Source: Clostridia bacterium
GTDB taxonomy: Bacteria; Bacillota; Clostridia; Christensenellales; CAG-917
DNA: 5,777 nt
Direction: 5' to 3'
Assembly: GCA_900769205.1 (NCBI GenBank)
Contig: CAAGFS010000069.1
Span: 1-5,777 of the forward strand
Position numbers and translations under genes: made by a program. Positions within the stretch are counted from its first letter, which is position 1. Each line of letters starts with the position of its first letter. Shown in pieces: positions 1-5,777 of this stretch. A model generated the notes under the pieces. The model was not told the origin of the DNA and searched no databases. It saw only the letters and a list, made by a program, of their open reading frames with translations.

Positions 1-26
1 AGTTCAGACGTGTGCTCTTCCGATCT
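1..26. other. Illumina TruSeq adapter remnant (artefact)
   Basis: The first 26 bases match the 3' end of the TruSeq read-2 adapter arm, ending in GTGCTCTTCCGATCT, where the final T is the T-overhang used for ligation. The sequence is synthetic, not genomic. Genomic sequence starts at about position 27, where the reading frame of rpoD resumes with good family similarity. Confidence 0.97.
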
Positions 27-490
27 AAACCATAAACAAGCAAGTGCGCGCAACCCGTCAACTTCTTCAGAAACTCGGCAGAGAGCCGTCTGCGGAGGAG
101 ATTGCGGCGCATCTCGGATGCTCGGTGGAAAGAGTGCGCGAGATACAGAAGATTGCGCAGGATCCCGTGTCGCTCGAAACTCCTATCGGCGAAGAAGAAG
201 ACAGCCATCTCGGAGATTTTCTCGAGGACACCACCGCGCTTTCTCCAAGCGACGTTGCGGAAAGCAATATGCTCAAAGAGCAACTCATTCAGGTGCTCAA
301 CACTCTCACTCCGCGTGAAGAAAAGGTGTTGCGTCTTAGATACGGTCTTGACGATTCTCATCCCAGAACGCTCGAAGAAGTGGGCAAAGAGTTCAACGTC
401 ACGCGTGAGCGCATAAGACAAATCGAGGCAAAAGCGTTGAGAAAACTCCGTCATCCCAACCGCCTCAAAAAACTCAAAGATTTCGACTGA
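27..490 (+). CDS. rpoD: RNA polymerase primary sigma factor, C-terminal part (5' truncated)
   Basis: This is the 3' part of the housekeeping sigma-70/SigA gene, whose product directs core RNA polymerase to -10/-35 promoters. The genomic frame opens with a partial codon followed by TINKQVRATRQLLQ, which matches the family segment before region 3. Counting from the Val at 44, residues 4-40 are sigma-3, about 41-62 are the region 3.2 linker (ETPIGEEEDSHLGDF), and 85-148 are sigma-4. The region 4.2 helix-turn-helix (111-138, including VTRERIRQIEAKALRKLRHP) contacts the -35 box. The gene ends normally in KLKDFD and TGA. The GTG at 44 is an internal Val codon, not a start: an in-frame TAA at 26-28 combines the adapter T with genomic AA. 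The true start lies upstream of the contig. The stop overlaps the trmK ATG by 1 nt. The identification is secure from the near-invariant C-terminus, and synteny with trmK supports the primary factor over an alternative sigma. Confidence 0.96.
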
Positions 491-1173
491 TGCCCATACG
501 GCTTGATCAAAGGCTCACCGCGATAGCCAATCTCGTTGACTACGGCAAAGTGGCGGACGTCGGATGCGATCACGGAAAGCTCGGCTACTATCTCGTAAGC
601 ACGGACAGAGCAAGCGAAGTGATTGCCACCGACGTGAGCGCTCCGTCTTTGGAGAAGGCGAAAGAGCTTGCCTTTGAAAACGGCGTGAGCGACGTTATGC
701 ACGCAAGGCTGGGCGACGGACTGGACTGCGTTGCAAGCGAAGAAGTCGATACGGTGATCATCGCGGGGCTTGGCGGAGACGTGATAAGCGGGATACTCCA
801 AAGAGCGAGAAAGGACGGAAAAACCTTTTCGTCGTTTATACTGTCGCCGAACACGCACCCCGAAAAAGTCAGGAGAGAAATCGTTGCGTCGAATCACACG
901 ATTGTGGTTGACCGACTGCTCGAATGCGGCGGAAAGATTTATACGATTATAAAAACCCGAAAAGGCGAAAGCAGTCTTGACGATATGCAGATACTTTTCG
1001 GCGCGTTTTACAAGCAGAGCGACGACTTCGCTTTCTTTGCGCAAAAAGAACTCGACGCACTTTGCGATATAGTAAAACGCAATCCCGAGGCGCAACTCAA
1101 AGGACGGATAGACCTTCTCAAAAGCGCGCTGGGAGACAGAATACACAAGGAAGAACAAGATGAAAATAATTGA
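490..1173 (+). CDS. trmK: tRNA (adenine(22)-N(1))-methyltransferase TrmK
   Basis: Members of this family use S-adenosylmethionine to methylate N1 of adenine 22 in the tRNA D-loop region, in the cytosol. The 227-aa product has the usual family length. It opens with a helix (LDQRLTAIANLV, 5-16) followed by Rossmann motif I, VADVGCDHGKL (21-31), the SAM-binding glycine loop. An acidic strand end, ATDVS (46-50), probably meets the SAM ribose. RLGDGLD (73-79), IIAGLGG (90-96) and LSPNTHPEKVR (118-128) match the family's GDGL, AGMGG and LQPN signatures. A charged helical C-terminus (about 165-225) fits the family's coiled-coil domain. The ATG overlaps the rpoD TGA (TGATG) and has no clear Shine-Dalgarno, so translation probably depends on termination-reinitiation. 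The next in-frame Met is residue 70, beyond motif I, so this start is well supported. Motif I differs from the more common DVGTDHAYLP. The rpoD-trmK-nif3 order is as in Bacillota. Confidence 0.9.
   Translation: MPIRLDQRLTAIANLVDYGKVADVGCDHGKLGYYLVSTDRASEVIATDVSAPSLEKAKELAFENGVSDVMHARLGDGLDCVASEEVDTVIIAGLGGDVISGILQRARKDGKTFSSFILSPNTHPEKVRREIVASNHTIVVDRLLECGGKIYTIIKTRKGESSLDDMQILFGAFYKQSDDFAFFAQKELDALCDIVKRNPEAQLKGRIDLLKSALGDRIHKEEQDENN
1147..1153 (+). promoter_or_regulatory. Ribosome binding site for the nif3-like gene
   Basis: AAGGAAG lies 6 nt before the ATG at 1160 and inside the trmK coding sequence. It supports the start that overlaps the end of trmK by 14 nt. Confidence 0.6.
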
Positions 1174-1927
1174 CGTGACCGACACGATAGAACGTTTTGC
1201 GCCCAAAACGCTTGCCGAGCCGTGGGACAATCCGGGGCTTATGATAGGCAGTCTGCAAAGCGAATGCACGGGCGTTGTCACTTCTTTGGATCTGACGTTT
1301 GAAGTGGTTGACGAAGCTATAAAAAACGGATGCAATCTCATACTTACGCATCACCCGTTTTTCTTCACGGCGGTGAAAAGCATCAACACCGACGAGTCGA
1401 AAGGCGCGCTTGTGAAAAAGGTGCTTGAAAACGACCTGACCGTATATAGCGCGCACACCAATCTCGACGAGTGCGAAGGCGGGCTTTGTCAGACGCTTGC
1501 GCTTATGCTTGGGGGAGAAAATCTCGAGCCGAACGGAGTGGGCGTCGTTTGCGACGTCAGACCGACGTCCCTTGCGGATTTTGCAAGACACGTTGCGAGC
1601 GTGCTTGACGACGACACCGTCAAGTTTGCGGGAAACGCGGACAAACAAATAAGAAAAATGCTCTGTATATGCGGCGGCGGAGCGGGAGACAGCGCATACG
1701 AGTGCGCAAAACAGGTTGCGGACGTCTTCGTGACGGGCGATTTCAAGCATCATCTGTACGTCGCCTCTCACAACGACGATTTCCCCATCGTGGAGTTTTC
1801 GCACTATCACAGCGAGATTGCGGTGGAAAACTTGTTTGAAAAAATCATTGCTCCGCTTGGAGTGAAAGTTATCAAAGCAAAACAAACCTGTCCTTTTACG
1901 ACAGTAGGAGAATATCATGAAACTTGA
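1160..1927 (+). CDS. Nif3-like dinuclear metal center protein (YbgI/YqfO family, short form)
   Basis: This belongs to the Nif3/DUF34 family, conserved cytosolic proteins holding a two-metal site. Their cellular role is unsettled; some are labelled GTP cyclohydrolase I type 2, which should not be assumed here. The 255-aa product is the short form, like E. coli YbgI. It lacks the central inserted domain that lengthens B. subtilis YqfO. Visible family signatures are PWDNPGLMIG (21-30), THHPFFF (63-69), SAHTNLDECEGG (97-108) and SHYHSEIAVENLF (214-226). The expected metal ligands are all present as H64, H65, D103, H215 and E219. The gene overlaps trmK by 14 nt and the zinc-ribbon gene by 11 nt. 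The start is supported by AAGGAAG at good spacing and by the N-terminal match (a short strand/helix, then the EPWDN motif). Metal identity and substrate cannot be read from the sequence. Confidence 0.92.
   Translation: MKIIDVTDTIERFAPKTLAEPWDNPGLMIGSLQSECTGVVTSLDLTFEVVDEAIKNGCNLILTHHPFFFTAVKSINTDESKGALVKKVLENDLTVYSAHTNLDECEGGLCQTLALMLGGENLEPNGVGVVCDVRPTSLADFARHVASVLDDDTVKFAGNADKQIRKMLCICGGGAGDSAYECAKQVADVFVTGDFKHHLYVASHNDDFPIVEFSHYHSEIAVENLFEKIIAPLGVKVIKAKQTCPFTTVGEYHET
1906..1910 (+). promoter_or_regulatory. Ribosome binding site for the zinc-ribbon gene
   Basis: AGGAG sits 6 nt before the ATG at 1917, inside the last codons of the nif3-like gene, where it also encodes part of the Val-Gly-Glu stretch. 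It fixes the start of the next gene at the 11-nt overlap. Confidence 0.75.
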
Positions 1928-2633
1928 CAAAATACTCGAATATCAGAAAGTGGATCAGGAGCTTATGGCTCTTGAAAGCGAAGTCGCAAAAAGCGAACAA
2001 CGTCAGAAACTTGCAACGGCGATTGCAAAACGAAACACGGCAACGGAAACCGTCGTCAAGCTCAGACAGGAAGCGAGCGATTTGCTTGCAAGTTATTCGG
2101 CAATAAGAGAAAAAATCGAAGCGCTCAAAGAAGAACTCGACGATTTCGACGGCATAATCGAAGACGTGCAGGACGCAACCGAGGCGGAATATTACATCAA
2201 AAACGTCTCCGCAATCGCGGACAAAATCTCCGCGCTTGAAAAAGAAGCGTCGGGATCGTCTTCAAAAATCGACCAGATAAACGACAACTACAAAAAGACG
2301 TGGGATCTCGGCGTCAAGGCAAACGACGCCTACAAGAGTGCAAAGGCGGAATACGATTTGCTTATGAAAGACCTTCAGCCCAAAGTCGTCGAGATTCAGA
2401 AGAAACTTGCCGAGCTCAAAGGCGAAATCTCTCCCAAAATGATGGAAGCGTATCTTGCGTTGCGCAACGCGAAAAAGATGCCTGCCGTCGTCGAATACGA
2501 CAAAAACGCCGCAATCTGCGGTCGTTGCCGTATGGAAGTGCCAAACGATACGAAAGCAAAACTTCGCAACGCCGGAGATTTTGCGGAATGTCCCAACTGC
2601 CGACGTATTCTTTACGTCCCCGAAAACGATTGA
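1917..2633 (+). CDS. Coiled-coil protein with C-terminal C4-type zinc ribbon (COG1579 family)
   Basis: The 238-aa product has two parts. Residues about 5-175 are almost entirely charged helix (many Glu, Lys, Ala and Leu, few Pro), which predicts a long coiled-coil hairpin. Residues 201-228 form a zinc ribbon: C201-GR-C204, a 20-residue loop, then C225-PN-C228, followed by the short strand RRILYVPEND. This is the layout of COG1579/zf-RING_7 proteins, which include Chlamydia CT398 and Helicobacter HP0958 (FlgZ). Those relatives have been linked to sigma-54/flagellar regulation and nucleic-acid binding. The function in Bacillota without flagella is unclear, so no specific role is claimed here. 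No signal peptide or membrane segment is seen, so the protein is probably cytosolic. It overlaps the nif3-like gene by 11 nt and has a strong AGGAG site. Association with the rpoD-trmK-nif3 block points to a housekeeping job tied to RNA or transcription, which is inference only. Confidence 0.88.
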   Translation: MKLDKILEYQKVDQELMALESEVAKSEQRQKLATAIAKRNTATETVVKLRQEASDLLASYSAIREKIEALKEELDDFDGIIEDVQDATEAEYYIKNVSAIADKISALEKEASGSSSKIDQINDNYKKTWDLGVKANDAYKSAKAEYDLLMKDLQPKVVEIQKKLAELKGEISPKMMEAYLALRNAKKMPAVVEYDKNAAICGRCRMEVPNDTKAKLRNAGDFAECPNCRRILYVPEND

Positions 2634-2640
2634 CGATAAA
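2611..2640 (+). promoter_or_regulatory. Possible weak sigma-70 promoter for lacZ
   Basis: TTTACG (2611-2616) and GATAAA (2635-2640) each match 4 of 6 consensus bases, with an 18-nt spacer. Transcription would start near 2647, just at the edge of the inverted repeat at 2648-2664. The match is weak and overlaps the 3' end of the zinc-ribbon gene. It is proposed mainly because lacZ is functionally unrelated to the genes before it. Confidence 0.25.
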
Positions 2641-2647
2641 ACCACAC

Positions 2648-2664
2648 CGTATGCAACGCATACG
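2648..2664. repeat. Perfect 7-3-7 inverted repeat in the lacZ leader (candidate operator or RNA hairpin)
   Basis: CGTATGC, AAC, GCATACG forms a perfect palindrome with 7-bp arms around a 3-nt centre. It lies in the only true intergenic gap of the window (2634-2684), 9 nt before the lacZ ribosome binding site. No T-run follows, so it is not an intrinsic terminator. It could be a repressor site overlapping the transcription start, or a hairpin in the leader of lacZ mRNA. Confidence 0.55.
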
Positions 2665-2673
2665 CGATATAAC

Positions 2674-2678
2674 AGGAG
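2674..2678 (+). promoter_or_regulatory. Ribosome binding site for lacZ
   Basis: AGGAG sits 6 nt before the ATG at 2685, the same spacing as for the zinc-ribbon gene. It fixes the lacZ start. Confidence 0.85.
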
Positions 2679-2684
2679 ATAAAA

Positions 2685-5600
2685 ATGAAAAATTGTTTCA
2701 ACGACCCCAACGTATATTGCGTCAACGTCACAAAAAAGCACGGAGCGGGTTTTCCGCTTGACAAAGACGGCAAACAGAAAACCGTCCTGCTCAACGGGGA
2801 TTGGGATTTCAAATATTTTGCTTCCACAACCATGCTCGATCTGAATCCGAGCGAATGGGACACGATTCAGGTGCCTTCCAACTGGCAACTCAAAGGCTAC
2901 GGAAAGCCCATTTACACCAACATCAAATATCCGCATCCCATCGCAACGACGGGCAAACCGCATATAAACGAAAATGAAAACACCTGCGGACTTTATCGGA
3001 CCACTTTCGCTCTTGAGCGTATAGACGGCGAGATACATATCAATTTCTGCGCGAACAGCGGTGCGGAACTTTATATCAACGGCTCTTTCGTCGGATACAG
3101 CGAAGACTCTTTCGACTATCAGGAATACGACGTGACGCCATTCGTCAAAGTCGGAACCAACGAAGTGAAAATCGTCGTTTATCGCTACACGACGGGCAGT
3201 TATCTCGAAGACCAGGATATGTGGCGTATATCGGGCTTGTTCCGCGACGTCACGCTTGTGTTTTTGCCGAGCGCGCGGATTGACGACGTCTTTGCGAGAG
3301 CGGAACTTTCCGATGATTTTTCAACTGCGAAACTTCTTATCGACGCGGACGTTTATTGTGCAAAAGGGCTTGAAATCAACGACGCCGATCTGAAAGTGGA
3401 ACTTGCCGATACGGACGGCAAAATCGTAGCGCAGGGCAATTTTGCGGTGCTCGGCATCGACGAGGGCGAAACCATATCCGTCAAGATGACGGAAAATCTC
3501 GCCAATCCTCGCCTTTGGAGCAGTGAAGATCCCTATCTTTACAAACTGACTCTCACTTTCACGTCAACGGAAAAGGGAGTCGTCACCTTCCACGATATGC
3601 GCAAGATGGATTTCGGTTTCAGAAAGGTTGAAATCGTGCCTTCCATAGACGGAAAACAACCGTATATCAAACTCAACGGCAAGAAACTGAAAATACGCGG
3701 AGTCAACCGTCACGAGTTCCATCCCGATTTCGGTCACGCAGTGCCGAAGGAGTACACCGAAAAAGATATTCTTCTTCTCAAAAAGCACAACGTCAATTCA
3801 ATCCGCACTTCGCACTATCCCAACAGCCGTCATTTCTACGAGCTTTGCGACAAGTACGGCATCATGGTTATGTGCGAAAACAACCTCGAAACGCACGGGC
3901 TTGCAACCCGCATTCCGACGTCCAACAAAAACTGGACGGAGCAGGTGTGCTGGCGTATGAGAAATATGGTGCGTTCCTACCGCAACCACGCCTGCATACT
4001 TTTCTGGTCGCTCGGCAACGAGAGCGGAAACGGAAAAGCTTTCCCCGCAATGAAGAAAGCCGCGCTTGAACTCGACACCACTCGTCCCATACACTACGAA
4101 CCCGACGCCTACGTCAAGACGACGGACATCATGAGCGAGATGTACACCAAAGAGGAGCAAATGGAAGAAATCGCCAACAACAAATGCCATATTCACTCAA
4201 TGGCGTTGTGGGCGCCGCTCGGACACCTTCTCACTCCCAAAATGTACAAGGACAAACCTTTTATACAGTGCGAATATGCGCACTGCATGGGCAACAGTCT
4301 CGGCAATTTTGAAGACTATTGGAAACACTTCCGCGCAAACGACAGACTTTGCGGCGGATATATCTGGGACTTTGCGGATCAGTCGATAAAGAGAGTTGGC
4401 TCGGACGGCACAGTTGAATACACCTACGGAGGCGACTGGGGAGACAAGCCCAACGACGGCACTTTTGCTTTCAACGGAATCGTCAGAGCGGACAGAAGCC
4501 CCAACCCCGCTTTCTACGAAGTGTGCAAGGTGTATCAAAGCGTCTGGTTTGCTCTCAAAGGCAACAAGATAGAAATCGAAAACGAGTATATGTTCACGTC
4601 GCTCGACAAGTTTGAACTCAAACTCGACTTGCTTGAAAACGGACGCGTCGTCGAGAGCAAAACTTTGGATATGCCCGCTATCCCTCCGCAAAGCAAAGGG
4701 GAAGTCGAAGTCCCGTTCGACGTCGCACAAAACGGTTGCGAGCGCCAGATCAACTGCTATGCAGTTGTCAAGGACGCGTTCGACGTGTTTGAAAAGGGCG
4801 ACGCGGTTGCCTACGAGCAACTCGATCTGACGGGATATATCCCGCTCGCACACGAGATTGCGCAAGGCAAGACGGTGTTCAACGAAGACGGCAAAATCAT
4901 TCTCGAAAGCGGTGATTTGCGTGCGGTCGTGTCAAAAGACAGCGGTTGCATCGCGTCTTTGACGATAAAAGGTGACGAAAAACTCTCCGGACCGATTATG
5001 ACCAACTTCTGGCGCGCGCAGATCGACAACGACGTGTCTCCGCAACTTCCGCCTTTCGTGCAGAGTCTATTCGGCAAAAAGTTTTTCAAACGCGCAGGGG
5101 ACAATCTCGTCAAATCGAATATGGTGCTCACCGACAAATCCGTGACGATCGAATGGTCCTGCATTCCGCAACTCGCGTCACTCAAAACGAAGTACGAGAT
5201 GTGCGAAGACGGCTTGAAAGTGAGTATGAAAGTGAAAAACGCACTTTATTCTCTCCCGCGCTTCGGCTTCAGAATGCAACTTGCAACTTCCGACGACGTA
5301 GAGTTCTACGCAAAAGGACCGCACGAAAACTATTGTGACCGCAAATCGTCGCAACTTCTCGGCGTGTATCAAGGCAAGATTGCGGACTTCGAGCACGATT
5401 ATCTCGTTCCGCAGGAAAACGGCAATCACTGCGAAGCAAGATGGCTCAAAGTGGGCGGAGAAGACGGAATCACTTTCCTTGCAACGGACAAGCCGTTTGA
5501 GTTCAGCGTCCACGATTATACGCAGGAAGCGCTTGAAAACGCAAAGCACGCCCACGAACTTGCTCATGGCGGAGTGATCGAAGTGTGCATAGACGGCGCG

Positions 5601-5705
5601 CAACGCGGTGTGGGCGGTGACGTCCCGGCGCTTGCATGCACCAAGAAAAGATACAAGATACTTCCCAACCGCTTCCACGAGTTCAGCTTTGTGATAAAAG
5701 CGTAA
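2685..5705 (+). CDS. lacZ: Beta-galactosidase, glycoside hydrolase family 2 (LacZ type)
   Basis: GH2 enzymes hydrolyse terminal beta-D-galactosides such as lactose by a retaining mechanism. The 1006-aa product is full length (E. coli LacZ is 1023). The N-terminal sugar-binding domain (about 30-195) holds VPSNWQLKGYGKPIYTNIKY (63-82) and SYLEDQDMWRISGLFRDV (172-189). An Ig-like domain follows (about 198-315), then the TIM barrel (about 320-615). The acid/base is E446 (WSLGNESGNG) and the nucleophile E530 (QCEYAHCMGNS). Equivalents of other E. coli active-site residues are N79, D178, H343, H377, E402 and H404 (Mg site), Y487, H533, W561, D591, F594 and N597. The C-terminal small-chain domain spans about 735-1003 (GPHENYCDRKSS 878-889). 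There is no signal peptide, and 23 cysteines fit a cytosolic enzyme of an anaerobe. The W999 equivalent is Ala982. Codon use resembles the neighbours, so no transfer is evident. Lactose is the likely but unproven substrate. Confidence 0.95.
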   Translation: MKNCFNDPNVYCVNVTKKHGAGFPLDKDGKQKTVLLNGDWDFKYFASTTMLDLNPSEWDTIQVPSNWQLKGYGKPIYTNIKYPHPIATTGKPHINENENTCGLYRTTFALERIDGEIHINFCANSGAELYINGSFVGYSEDSFDYQEYDVTPFVKVGTNEVKIVVYRYTTGSYLEDQDMWRISGLFRDVTLVFLPSARIDDVFARAELSDDFSTAKLLIDADVYCAKGLEINDADLKVELADTDGKIVAQGNFAVLGIDEGETISVKMTENLANPRLWSSEDPYLYKLTLTFTSTEKGVVTFHDMRKMDFGFRKVEIVPSIDGKQPYIKLNGKKLKIRGVNRHEFHPDFGHAVPKEYTEKDILLLKKHNVNSIRTSHYPNSRHFYELCDKYGIMVMCENNLETHGLATRIPTSNKNWTEQVCWRMRNMVRSYRNHACILFWSLGNESGNGKAFPAMKKAALELDTTRPIHYEPDAYVKTTDIMSEMYTKEEQMEEIANNKCHIHSMALWAPLGHLLTPKMYKDKPFIQCEYAHCMGNSLGNFEDYWKHFRANDRLCGGYIWDFADQSIKRVGSDGTVEYTYGGDWGDKPNDGTFAFNGIVRADRSPNPAFYEVCKVYQSVWFALKGNKIEIENEYMFTSLDKFELKLDLLENGRVVESKTLDMPAIPPQSKGEVEVPFDVAQNGCERQINCYAVVKDAFDVFEKGDAVAYEQLDLTGYIPLAHEIAQGKTVFNEDGKIILESGDLRAVVSKDSGCIASLTIKGDEKLSGPIMTNFWRAQIDNDVSPQLPPFVQSLFGKKFFKRAGDNLVKSNMVLTDKSVTIEWSCIPQLASLKTKYEMCEDGLKVSMKVKNALYSLPRFGFRMQLATSDDVEFYAKGPHENYCDRKSSQLLGVYQGKIADFEHDYLVPQENGNHCEARWLKVGGEDGITFLATDKPFEFSVHDYTQEALENAKHAHELAHGGVIEVCIDGAQRGVGGDVPALACTKKRYKILPNRFHEFSFVIKA

Positions 5706-5721
5706 AGGACATTTACAAAGG

Positions 5722-5748
5722 AAAAAGGCGACTTTGGTCGCCTTTTTT
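5722..5748 (+). terminator. Intrinsic terminator after lacZ
   Basis: The stem GGCGAC (5727-5732) pairs with GTCGCC (5737-5742) around a TTTG loop and is followed by six T (5743-5748). Five A (5722-5726) precede the stem and can extend pairing into the T tract. It begins 17 nt after the lacZ stop, so lacZ is the last gene of its transcript. The A/T flanks mean it could also act on a convergent transcript from beyond the contig. Confidence 0.93.
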
Positions 5749-5765
5749 GATTGTTCTTGAAACGC

Positions 5766-5777
5766 AGATCGGAAGAG
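5766..5777. other. Illumina adapter remnant at the 3' end (artefact)
   Basis: AGATCGGAAGAG is the shared start of the TruSeq adapters, the first A being the A-tail position. The 17 genomic bases between the terminator and the adapter (5749-5765) hold nothing recognisable. Confidence 0.95.

Noticed and set aside
44..490. Stand-alone short sigma factor or anti-sigma-like protein of 148 aa
   Set aside because: The sigma frame continues upstream of 44 in family-matching sequence, and the apparent stop is made by the adapter junction. It is a truncated RpoD.
451..1341. Long - strand open frame (296 aa) opposite trmK and the start of the nif3-like gene
   Set aside because: It lies antisense to two clearly identified genes, has no recognisable domain and a low-complexity Val/Phe/Arg-rich composition. 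This is typical of the shadow of a GNC-biased coding strand.
1118..1930. Long - strand open frame (270 aa) opposite the nif3-like gene
   Set aside because: It mirrors the whole Nif3 coding frame, has no family features, and is explained by codon bias of the sense gene.
2648..2664. Inverted repeat read as a terminator ending the rpoD operon
   Set aside because: The stem is followed by CGATATAACAGG, with no T-run, so it does not fit an intrinsic terminator.
2651..2761. Possible 36-codon upstream ORF starting in the lacZ leader and running into lacZ in another frame
   Set aside because: It has no ribosome binding site, its product is a basic low-information peptide, and its ATG lies within the inverted repeat. 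The AGGAG site serves the lacZ ATG at 2685.
2262..3038. - strand open frame (258 aa) spanning the zinc-ribbon gene, the lacZ gap and the lacZ start
   Set aside because: It crosses two confident + strand genes and the regulatory gap, and no plausible product is recognisable.
4197..4865. - strand open frame (222 aa) within lacZ
   Set aside because: It is fully embedded antisense to the catalytic and linker regions of a full-length GH2 enzyme, with no domain or motif of its own.
1..5777. CRISPR array, mobile element, tRNA/rRNA gene or phage module
   Set aside because: No spaced direct repeats, transposase, integrase, terminal repeats or RNA-gene sequence was seen. The coding density is fully explained by five ordinary genes.

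Overview
The window is a bacterial contig of moderate GC, densely coding on the + strand only. It carries sequencing-adapter sequence at both ends: positions 1-26 and 5766-5777 match Illumina TruSeq adapter arms, so the genomic insert is about 27-5765. The gene order rpoD - trmK - nif3-like - C4 zinc-ribbon protein is typical of Bacillota (Clostridia-like). AGGAG-type ribosome binding sites and a cysteine-rich cytosolic beta-galactosidase fit an anaerobic, probably uncultured, gut- or rumen-type member. The taxonomy is inferred from synteny and sequence character, not from a search.

Layout. 27-490 is the 3' part of the housekeeping sigma factor gene rpoD/sigA (sigma regions 3 and 4), cut off at the contig edge. 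490-1173 is trmK, a tRNA adenine-22 N1-methyltransferase. 1160-1927 is a short-form Nif3/YbgI dinuclear-metal protein. 1917-2633 is a coiled-coil protein with a C-terminal C4 zinc ribbon (COG1579 type). These four overlap head to tail by 1, 14 and 11 nt and read as one translationally coupled housekeeping operon. A 51-nt gap (2634-2684) follows, holding a perfect 7-3-7 inverted repeat and a good ribosome binding site. 2685-5705 is a full-length GH2 beta-galactosidase (lacZ, 1006 aa). A strong intrinsic terminator at 5722-5748 closes the transcript.

How the genes fit together. The first four concern basal transcription and RNA/tRNA maintenance. LacZ is a catabolic enzyme with no obvious functional tie to them and no transporter or regulator in view. 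No terminator is visible between the zinc-ribbon gene and lacZ, so read-through from the rpoD operon is possible. A weak promoter-like pair at 2611-2640, with the inverted repeat placed at the expected transcription start, suggests a locally regulated lacZ promoter.

No previously undescribed system was found. The points most worth checking are the lacZ leader palindrome and the loss in LacZ of the tryptophan that in E. coli (W999) helps bind glucose/allolactose. Two artefacts matter for annotation: the terminal adapters, and a false stop codon that one of them creates at the rpoD edge.
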